NCBI RefSeq assembly: GCF_015555045.1
Contig: NZ_JADNJQ010000013.1
Location: 1-63,640, forward strand
Reading direction: 5' to 3'
DNA length: 63,640 bases
Source: Collinsella aerofaciens
GTDB lineage: Bacteria; Actinomycetota; Coriobacteriia; Coriobacteriales; Coriobacteriaceae
Below, piece after piece: positions 57,535 through 63,640 of this stretch. Under the pieces are notes generated by a model. That model saw only the letters and a list, made by a program, of their open reading frames with translations, was not told the DNA's origin and made no database searches. Each line of letters opens with the position of its first letter. The stretch's first letter is position 1. The position numbers and the translations under genes are program-made.

Positions 57535-58590
57535 ATGTGCGCGTTTAATGTTGAGATGTCGCGCCGGGGGTTTGCCTCGGCGCTCGCCGCGGGCGCGCTG
57601 TCGCTTGCGCTCGCGGGCTGTGGCGGCGGGGCTGCCGGTGCCGGGTCCGCCGCGGGCTCGGCTGCCACGGACGGCGCCGGTGCTGCTGCCGAGCCGGTCG
57701 AGGTGCACGTCGCCTCGCTCAAGGGGCCGACCTCGATTGGTCTGGTGCAGTTTATGGACCGGGCGGCCGATGGCGAGACGGACAATGAGTTCGACTTTGC
57801 GATCAACACTGCCGCCGACGAGATTGTGCCCAAGGTCATTCAGGGCGATATCGACATTGCCCTGGTGCCCGCCAACGTGGCGAGCGTGCTCTACAACAAG
57901 ACCGAGGGTGCGGTGCAGGTCATCGACATCAACACGCTGGGCGTGCTGAACGTGGTGACGGGCGACGCGGACGTGACCTCGTTTGGTGACCTGGCGGGTC
58001 GCACCGTCTACATGACGGGCAAGGGCACCACGCCAGAGTACGTCATGAGCTTCCTGCTGGAGCGCGCGGGCCTGACCGGCCAGGTGACACTCGAGTTTAA
58101 GAGCGAGCCCGCCGAGGTGCTGTCGGTCCTGCTTGCCGATCCGTCTGCCGTGGGCGTGCTGCCGGAGCCGTTCAAGACCGCTGCCATCGCCAAGAGCGAG
58201 GGCAAGCTGTCGGCACCGGTGAGCCTGACCGATGTGTGGGATGAGCTGGCGGGTGACACGGGTTCGCGCCTGCTGACGGGCGTGACCGTGGTACGCCGCG
58301 CGTTTGCCGAGGAACATCCCGAGGTCGTGGCGGAGTTCTTGAGCTGCCATGCGGCGAGCGTGAAGGCCGTCAATGCGGCGCCGGCAGACTGGGCGCAGGC
58401 CGTGGTCGATGCCGGCATCGTGGACAACGCCAAGATCGCCGAGAAGGCGATTCCCGGGTGCATGCTTGTGTGCCAGACGGGCAAGGATATGAGGGCGGCA
58501 CTTAGTGGGTATCTGCAGGTGCTGTCCGACGCGGACGCGAGCGCCGTGGGCGGTAAACTTCCGGCTGACGATTTCTACTACATGGAGTAG
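57535..58590 (+). CDS. ABC transporter substrate-binding lipoprotein (NMT1/SsuA-like)
   Basis: A 351-residue lipoprotein. MSRRGFASALAAGALSLALAGC holds a lipobox (LAGC, lipidated Cys at about residue 29) preceded by a twin-Arg pair. The mature part is a type-2 periplasmic-binding fold with DFAINTAADEIVPKVIQGDIDIALVP and YMTGKGTTPEYVMSFLLERAG, like binding proteins for sulfonates, nitrate or thiamine precursors. ATG 57535 starts 2 nt after the hydrogenase stop, with GAGGGGG upstream, so it is cotranscribed. It feeds the fused permease-ATPase next door. Ligand unknown. Confidence 0.85.
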   Translation: MCAFNVEMSRRGFASALAAGALSLALAGCGGGAAGAGSAAGSAATDGAGAAAEPVEVHVASLKGPTSIGLVQFMDRAADGETDNEFDFAINTAADEIVPKVIQGDIDIALVPANVASVLYNKTEGAVQVIDINTLGVLNVVTGDADVTSFGDLAGRTVYMTGKGTTPEYVMSFLLERAGLTGQVTLEFKSEPAEVLSVLLADPSAVGVLPEPFKTAAIAKSEGKLSAPVSLTDVWDELAGDTGSRLLTGVTVVRRAFAEEHPEVVAEFLSCHAASVKAVNAAPADWAQAVVDAGIVDNAKIAEKAIPGCMLVCQTGKDMRAALSGYLQVLSDADASAVGGKLPADDFYYME

Positions 58591-58593
58591 CCC

Positions 58594-59970
58594 GTGCGTG
58601 CGTTTGCTCGACAAATGACAGAGCGTATGAAGGCGGTGGCGGCAGCAGGTGCCGTCGCCGCCTTTTGGCTTGCCGTGTGGGTCTTCGCGGCGGCGCTGGT
58701 GGCGCAGCCACTGATCTTGCCGGGGCCGGGTGCTGTTGCCTTGGCGCTGCTGCGCCTGGTGTGCGATGGCGGTACCTGGGCGATTTTGGTGGGCTCGGGC
58801 GCGCGGATACTGGGCGGGCTGGCGCTTGCCGCGGTGTGTGGTGGCGTGCTTGCCGGGATTTCGTCACGGTTGCGGGCGTTTGCGCGCCTGGTGGCTCCGG
58901 CACTTTCGTTTGTTAAGGCGACGCCGGTTGCCTGCGTGGTGGTCCTGCTGCTTATTTGGTTGGGATCGGCGCGCGTGAGCATCGCCGCGGTCTTTTTGAT
59001 GGCGCTGCCGGGCGTGTATTTTTCGCTGGCCGAGGGCTTGGCACAGGTGAATAAACCGCTGGAGCAGATGTTCCGTCTGCATGGCGTGCGCGGCCGGCGC
59101 CTGTTTTGCGCCCATACCTGGCGCGAAGTCCTGCCGTTTGTGCTTTCGTGCGCCCGCGCCGTGATCGGCATGAGCTGGAAGGCCGGCGTGGCAGCCGAGC
59201 TGATCGGCATGGCGGTGGGCACCGTGGGTGAGCGCATCTATCAGGCAAAGCTTTTGATTGAGACGGCTGATCTGCTGGCGTGGACCGTGCTGGTCGTTGC
59301 CGCCTCGTGGACGTGTGAGCGCGTGCTGGTGTGGCTGCTGCGGGTTTCGGGACCCGTGGCGTGGCGCGCGGCCGTGCGGGCGCATGGGCATGGACTGCGC
59401 GGGCGTGCGGGGGCTGCGAGCGATGGCGCTGCAGCGGAGCTTGCGCTTGTCGTGGGCGATCGTGCGCCCTGGGCGCCGGCGCTGGATGGTCTGGTGCTCA
59501 ACGTGCCTGCGGGTGGGCGTATCTGCGTGATGGGCGCTTCGGGCATGGGCAAGTCGACGCTGCTTTCGTTGGCAGCGGGGGAGTGCGCGCCGTGCTCGAT
59601 GGTGTTTCAGGATGCACGCTTGATCGAGTCCGCCTCGGCGCTGGATAACGTGCTGGTGTGCGCCGATGCACGCGTGGATGATTCGAGCGCTGCGGCCCTG
59701 CTGCGCCTGCTGGTGCCGGGAATCGACGTGCATTCGCGCGTGGCCGAGCTTTCGGGCGGGCAGCGCCGTCGCGTCGAGATCGCTCGGGCCCTGCTGTGCC
59801 CGGGCGGCGCGGTGATTCTTGACGAGCCCTTTACCGGCCTGGATGCCGCCGCGCGCGATGCGACGACCAAGGTCGTGCTCGACCTGCTCGACGGCCGCAC
59901 GCTCTTGCTCGCCACACATGACGTCTCCGACGCTCAGGCCCTCGATATCTCGGGCATCATCACGCTCTAA
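58594..59970 (+). CDS. Fused ABC permease-ATPase
   Basis: A 458-residue single-chain importer core. Residues about 1-255 form a SsuC/TauC-like permease with about six helices and the coupling region EQMFRLHGVRGRRLF...AVIGMSWKAGVAAELIGM. Residues about 285-458 are an ABC ATPase: Walker A GASGMGKST, Q-loop VFQDARL, signature LSGGQRRRVEIARA, Walker B AVILDEPFTGLD and switch ATHDVSD. The ATPase part is short (about 170 residues; usual 220-240), mainly because the stretch between Walker A and the Q-loop is only about 17 residues. Start GTG 58594 is 3 nt after the SBP stop. Last gene of the hydrogenase operon. Confidence 0.85.
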   Translation: MRAFARQMTERMKAVAAAGAVAAFWLAVWVFAAALVAQPLILPGPGAVALALLRLVCDGGTWAILVGSGARILGGLALAAVCGGVLAGISSRLRAFARLVAPALSFVKATPVACVVVLLLIWLGSARVSIAAVFLMALPGVYFSLAEGLAQVNKPLEQMFRLHGVRGRRLFCAHTWREVLPFVLSCARAVIGMSWKAGVAAELIGMAVGTVGERIYQAKLLIETADLLAWTVLVVAASWTCERVLVWLLRVSGPVAWRAAVRAHGHGLRGRAGAASDGAAAELALVVGDRAPWAPALDGLVLNVPAGGRICVMGASGMGKSTLLSLAAGECAPCSMVFQDARLIESASALDNVLVCADARVDDSSAAALLRLLVPGIDVHSRVAELSGGQRRRVEIARALLCPGGAVILDEPFTGLDAAARDATTKVVLDLLDGRTLLLATHDVSDAQALDISGIITL

Positions 59971-59990
59971 ATACTAACTCAGCAACAAAA

Positions 59991-60022
59991 TGATTCGTTT
60001 TCCTCCGTCCCCATGGGGTCGG
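59991..60022. repeat. 32-bp direct repeat upstream of relB-like gene
   Basis: TGATTCGTTTTCCTCCGTCC continuing CCATGGGGTCGG. It matches the copy at 60388-60419 except at three or four positions and is an arm of the 53603-53664 palindrome family. The two copies bracket the RelB-like gene. Confidence 0.75.
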
Positions 60023-60026
60023 GTGT

Positions 60027-60071
60027 GGTATTCTATCTGCGGGGTAATACTTAGGAATACCAAGTAATACC
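60027..60071 (+). promoter_or_regulatory. Possible operator of the RelB-like gene
   Basis: GGTATTC, GGGTAATAC, GGAATACC and AGTAATACC give repeated direct and inverted GGTATT/AATACC half sites over 45 bp, the layout expected for a ribbon-helix-helix autorepressor. Confidence 0.5.
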
Positions 60072-60185
60072 AACGCCGCAGAAACAAACTCCAGATGCGG
60101 GCCAATCGGGTTGCCTTCACAGCCCGTCGCCCAGCCGCGTGGCCCGCATCTATCCGCACTACCGTCGTTTCAAAAAGGAAGCGCC

Positions 60186-60386
60186 ATGGCAGAACACATG
60201 ACCCCCGTAGTCGCGAAGGTCTTGCCCGAGGAGAAGGCAGCCTTCGCGGCGGCAACCCAGCTCGTGGGCACCACGCCGTCCAACGCCATCCGCATGTTTA
60301 TCGCCGCGTTCAATCGCTGCGGCACCTTCCCGTTCGACATCTCGCCCAACGGGGCCTTTGGCACTGCGCCCGATTCTCATCAATAA
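60186..60386 (+). CDS. Orphan RelB/DinJ-family antitoxin
   Basis: A 66-residue ribbon-helix-helix protein. VVAKVLPEEKAAFAAATQLVG forms the strand and first helix, TTPSNAIRMFIAAFNRCGTFPFDIS the second helix and the PF(D/E) end typical of DinJ/RelB. ATG 60186 follows AAAGGAAG; the frame opens earlier (60111) without a site. No YafQ/RelE toxin follows: the gene ends 1 bp before a 32-bp repeat, and the next gene is a CPBP protease. It may be a solitary regulator, or the toxin was lost. Confidence 0.75.
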   Translation: MAEHMTPVVAKVLPEEKAAFAAATQLVGTTPSNAIRMFIAAFNRCGTFPFDISPNGAFGTAPDSHQ

Positions 60387-60387
60387 G

Positions 60388-60419
60388 TGATCCGTTTTCC
60401 TCCGTCCCCATGGGATCAG
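60388..60419. repeat. 32-bp direct repeat downstream of relB-like gene
   Basis: TGATCCGTTTTCCTCCGTCC continuing CCATGGGATCAG, one base after the RelB-like stop codon. TGATCC and GGGATCA at its ends can pair. Confidence 0.75.
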
Positions 60420-60469
60420 CTCTCTGCCGAGTTGTGGTAGAACTAGGGAACGGTTTTGAGGAGGTTGGC

Positions 60470-61381
60470 ATGCTCAATGCGATGATTTGGGCGCTTGCCT
60501 GTTTTGGCGTCGTCGCTGTCGATATTGCCCTGAGCGTCGTTTTGTTCTCCGCCCTTGGCGTCGCATCGGTGTTCATGGGTTTTTCGATCGATGACCTCGA
60601 CATTCAATTGCTTCAGGCCGTCGCGCAGACGGCATCGTTTTTGATGGCGCTGCTGTGGTGGCGTTATCTGTGGCCGCGTTCGTTTATGGCACGCCGGCAA
60701 AGCGCGCATCCGCTCGGCGGGGGAGCGCGTGGAGCGTGGAAACGTATTGCCTGCGTTATCGTGATTGGCCTGGCCCTGCAGGTGGTCGTTGGCTACGTGA
60801 CCGACGCCGTGCTGTCGCTGCTGCCCGATGCCGCGGCCGACTACAGCGAGCTTGTCGAGGAAACAGGCATGGGCGACACCAGCTATCTCGCCGTCCTGAC
60901 TACGGTGCTCGGCGCCCCATTTTGTGAAGAGTTGCTGGTGCGCGGCATTATTTTTGAGTTTTCGCTCCGAGCGTTTAATCCGCAGTGCCGCCCACTTTGG
61001 AAGCGCCGGCGTCGTGCGAGCGCGCAGGACGGCACCATGGTGCCCTGGGCGGCCCCAAGCACGTGGGGTATCGCCGCGGCGATTGTGCTGCAGGCGGCCA
61101 TCTTTGGCTTTATGCACATGAATTGGGTGCAGGGTTGCTACGCGGGTGCCGCCGGCCTCATCTTCGGTTGGGTGCTCGTGACGACCGGAAAGCTCCGCTA
61201 CACGATCCTGCTGCACTTTGCCTTTAATGCCGGGTCGTATCTCATGACGTTGCTCTGGTTTGTGAACACGCCGCTCGACGTGGCAATTACGGTCGCTATC
61301 GCCGGCGTCATCCTCGTTGAGGCAATGCGCTCGCTGCGCCACGCGTGTGGGATGGACGCAGCGAGCGCACCGCTGCCCTAG
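60470..61381 (+). CDS. CPBP family intramembrane metalloprotease
   Basis: A 303-residue membrane protein with about eight helices. The catalytic motifs are FCEELLVRGIIFEFSLR (EExxxR, about 150-165), FGFMHMNW (FxxxH) and LLHFAFNAG (HxxxN), which mark active Rce1/CAAX-type enzymes; bacterial members often process or confer immunity to bacteriocins. ATG 60470 follows GAGGAGG. A basic insert (RPLWKRRRRASAQDG) lies between the motifs. It is convergent with the YgiQ gene and their stop codons overlap by 4 nt. Substrate unknown. Confidence 0.88.
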   Translation: MLNAMIWALACFGVVAVDIALSVVLFSALGVASVFMGFSIDDLDIQLLQAVAQTASFLMALLWWRYLWPRSFMARRQSAHPLGGGARGAWKRIACVIVIGLALQVVVGYVTDAVLSLLPDAAADYSELVEETGMGDTSYLAVLTTVLGAPFCEELLVRGIIFEFSLRAFNPQCRPLWKRRRRASAQDGTMVPWAAPSTWGIAAAIVLQAAIFGFMHMNWVQGCYAGAAGLIFGWVLVTTGKLRYTILLHFAFNAGSYLMTLLWFVNTPLDVAITVAIAGVILVEAMRSLRHACGMDAASAPLP

Positions 61382-63513
61382 TTGCGCCTGCCGCCTCCGT
61401 TGGCACCCTGGCGGCCCTGTGCCGCGCGATTGCGACCGGCAGTGTTCTGCGCGCGGGACATACCGCCGTATCCCTTGCTGCCCTTAGACCCCTTGCCGGT
61501 GGCGCCACCGTGGCCCTTGCCGCCCTTCTTGCCCGTGCCGTGTCCGCCGCTGGCCGATGTCTCGCCCGGGCGTGGTGGCACGGGGCGAATCAGACAATGC
61601 TTTGTATAGCCGATCAGGTCACGACGCCCGGCCTTTTCCAGTGCCTCGCGCACGAGCTTGTAGCTCTCGGGCTTGCGGTATTGGATGAGCGCACGTTGCA
61701 TGGCCTTCTCGTGCGGGTCGCGCGCCACATAGATCGGCTGCATGGTACGCGGATCTACGCCGGTGTAGTACATGCACGTCGACATGGTGGACGGCGTGGG
61801 GTAGAAGTCCTGCACCTGCTCGGGCATGTAGCCCATGTCGCGCACGGCTTCGGCAAGGTCCACGGCTTCCTTCATGGTCGAGCCGGGGTGGCTCGAGATT
61901 AGGTACGGCACCACGTACTGTTTGAGTCCGTATTCGCGGTTCAAGCGTTCAAATTTACGGCAGAACGCGTCGTAGACGGCTCGGCTCGGCTTGCCCATCA
62001 CGGAGAGCACCGCATCGCTCACGTGCTCGGGTGCCACGCGTAGCTGGCCCGAGACGTGATGCTCCAGCAGCTCGCGCAAAAACTCGTCCGAGGCATCGGC
62101 CATGGTGTAGTCAAAGCGGATGCCGCTTCGCACGAAGACCTTTTTGACGCCCGGCAGCTGGCGCAGGTCGCGCAACAGCTGCGTGTAGCCGCTCTCGTCG
62201 ACCACCATGTTCTTGCACACACTCGGCCACAGGCAGCGCTTGTTCTTGCACACGCCGTGCTTGAGCTGCTTGTCGCAGGCGGGACGGCTAAAGTTGGCCG
62301 TCGGCCCTCCTACGTCGTTGATGTAGCCCTTAAACTCGGGGTCGCGCGTGAGCAGCTCGGCCTCGCGCATGATCGAGTCGTGGCTGCGCATCTGTAGCAC
62401 GCGACCCTGGTGGAAGGTGAGGGCGCAAAACGAGCACTCGCCAAAACAGCCGCGGTTGGAGCTAATTGAAAACTTGATCTCGGCAAAGGCCGGCACGCCG
62501 CCCACCGCGTCGTAATCGGGATGCCAATCGCGTGCGTAGGGGAGTTCGGCCACTTCGTCCATCTCGTCGGTGGTGAGTGTCGCCGACGGCGGGTTCTGCA
62601 CCACATAGACGCTGTTGGGGTAGGGCTCTACCAGGCGATGCCCGGTGATGGGGTCCATATTCTGCTGCTGCACGTTAAAGCTGCGCGCGTAGTTGAGCTT
62701 GTCGGCGGCAAGATCGTCCCAGCTGGGCAGCAGGTCGTAGTCGTAGACCTCGTCGAGCGAGCTAGTGCGGTAGACGGTGCCATTGATATAGGTAATCTGA
62801 TCGACGGGCAGTCCCGCGTCGAGCGCGTCGGCGATCTCGACGATCGCGTGCTCGCCCATGCCGTAGATGAGGATGTCGGCGCCCGAGTCGAGCAGTACCG
62901 AGCGCTTGAGTTTGTCCTGCCAGTAGTCGTAGTGGGCCAGGCGACGCAGACTTGCCTCGATGCCGCCGATAATGATGGGGGCATCCTTGAACGTCTGGCG
63001 GATGAGGTTGCCGTAGACCGTGACGGCACGGTTGGGGCGGTGACCTTCCTCGCCGCCGGGGGTATAGGCGTCGGTGTGGCGGCGGTGCTTGGTCACCGAA
63101 TAGTGGTTGACCATGGAGTCCATGTTGCCGGCACTGACCAAAAAGCCCAGGCGCGGCTCACCGAGCACGCTGATGCTGGCGGGATCGGTCCAGTCGGGTT
63201 GGCAGATGATGCCCACTTTGTAGCCGTGCGCGTCGAGTACGCGGCTGATGATGGCCATACCAAAGCTGGGGTGGTCCACGTAGGCGTCGCCGCAGATGTA
63301 GACGAAGTCACACTGGTCCCAACCGCGCGCGTCCATATCGGCGCGGCTGACGGGGAGGAACTTGTCGCGGCCCGGGCGCCAGGGACGGGCGGGCGCTGCC
63401 GGGGTATGAGTGGCGTGGCCGCCCTGGGCCTTACCGCCGCGCTTTTGCTGCTGGCCCTGTTTGCCCTGCTGACTGCGCTGGTTGTTCTGAGCGTGCTGAG
63501 GCTTTTTTGCCAC
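61378..63513 (-). CDS. YgiQ family radical SAM protein
   Basis: A 711-residue radical SAM enzyme of unknown reaction. A Gln/Gly-rich N-terminal tail of about 45 residues precedes the YgiQ N-domain (FLPVSRADMDARGWDQCDFVYICGDAYVDHPSFG). The SAM cluster motif is RGCFGECSFCAL (CxxxCxxC, about 325-336); CKNKRCLWPSVC adds more Cys. The C-terminus is Gly/Lys/Arg-rich and probably disordered. GTG 63513 follows GGGAGGG. Length is normal for the family (about 600-740). No upstream partner is visible before the window ends at 63640; 63514-63640 holds no gene. Confidence 0.92.
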   Translation of the reverse strand: MAKKPQHAQNNQRSQQGKQGQQQKRGGKAQGGHATHTPAAPARPWRPGRDKFLPVSRADMDARGWDQCDFVYICGDAYVDHPSFGMAIISRVLDAHGYKVGIICQPDWTDPASISVLGEPRLGFLVSAGNMDSMVNHYSVTKHRRHTDAYTPGGEEGHRPNRAVTVYGNLIRQTFKDAPIIIGGIEASLRRLAHYDYWQDKLKRSVLLDSGADILIYGMGEHAIVEIADALDAGLPVDQITYINGTVYRTSSLDEVYDYDLLPSWDDLAADKLNYARSFNVQQQNMDPITGHRLVEPYPNSVYVVQNPPSATLTTDEMDEVAELPYARDWHPDYDAVGGVPAFAEIKFSISSNRGCFGECSFCALTFHQGRVLQMRSHDSIMREAELLTRDPEFKGYINDVGGPTANFSRPACDKQLKHGVCKNKRCLWPSVCKNMVVDESGYTQLLRDLRQLPGVKKVFVRSGIRFDYTMADASDEFLRELLEHHVSGQLRVAPEHVSDAVLSVMGKPSRAVYDAFCRKFERLNREYGLKQYVVPYLISSHPGSTMKEAVDLAEAVRDMGYMPEQVQDFYPTPSTMSTCMYYTGVDPRTMQPIYVARDPHEKAMQRALIQYRKPESYKLVREALEKAGRRDLIGYTKHCLIRPVPPRPGETSASGGHGTGKKGGKGHGGATGKGSKGSKGYGGMSRAQNTAGRNRAAQGRQGANGGGRRN

Positions 63514-63640
63514 GATCCCTCCCGGTGTTTGTATGCTGCACGTAATTGTAACCAGTCTTTTTGGGACGTGTCTCTATAGTTTTGTCAACCGCGTGCTTCG
63601 CGCCATTTCGGCATGACGCATCCGGGCGCCCGGCGCCCCC

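Noticed and set aside
60420-60470. Toxin partner for the RelB-like protein
   Set aside because: Only 83 bp separate the antitoxin stop and the CPBP protease start, and no RelE/YafQ-like frame is present on either strand.

Overview
The window looks like chromosome of a GC-rich anaerobic actinobacterium of the Coriobacteriia, most likely a Collinsella or close relative. This is inferred from overall protein character, the [FeFe]-hydrogenase locus, the two-subunit transketolase, the DtxR-like signal at mntH and the many short intergenic palindromes. No rRNA is present to confirm it. I support 45 protein genes and two tRNAs.

Layout. 0.3-6 kb: adenine deaminase, two HAD phosphatases, citrate synthase and an ACT protein. 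6-19 kb: housekeeping genes (rpmE, secA-prfB, a YitT protein, split transketolase, ftsE-ftsX, rnr). 19-24 kb: a small serine recombinase, a VanZ-like protein, an ArsC/Spx-like protein, tRNA-Gln and tRNA-Glu, a TPR protein with smpB, a flavin reductase and rubredoxin. 24-37 kb: mntH, glutamate synthase gltB-gltD, a DUF559-type nuclease and an amidohydrolase. 37-42 kb: a copper operon (copA-copZ-csoR) split by an IS3-like element. 42-50 kb: a giant LPXTG coiled-coil surface protein and an FHA protein with a Ser/Thr kinase. 50-63.6 kb: a DEAD-box helicase, an EFR1 ferredoxin, an [FeFe]-hydrogenase operon with an ABC importer, an orphan RelB-like protein, a CPBP protease and a YgiQ radical SAM protein.

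Three things stand out. (1) RF2 (prfB) has Ser-Pro-Thr where the family has the Ser-Pro-Phe codon-reading tripeptide. Of the 45 genes, 28 end in TAG, 16 in TAA and only one in TGA, which is unusual for a GC-rich actinobacterium. (2) Intergenic regions between 24 and 50 kb hold six arrays and one solitary copy (19 units in all) of a hairpin element with 14-15 nt conserved arms, a loop fixed at 27 nt but variable in sequence, and a period of about 80 bp. (3) A second, unrelated hairpin array at 20.85-21.02 kb has an exact 62-bp period. Two of the 80-bp arrays bracket the DUF559 nuclease gene, which is also the only gene ending in TGA. Several other palindrome families (GGGGAC/CTAGTC, AACCTGCCAAAA, GTTGCGGTGGAAT, GATCCGTTTTCC) fill most remaining gaps.
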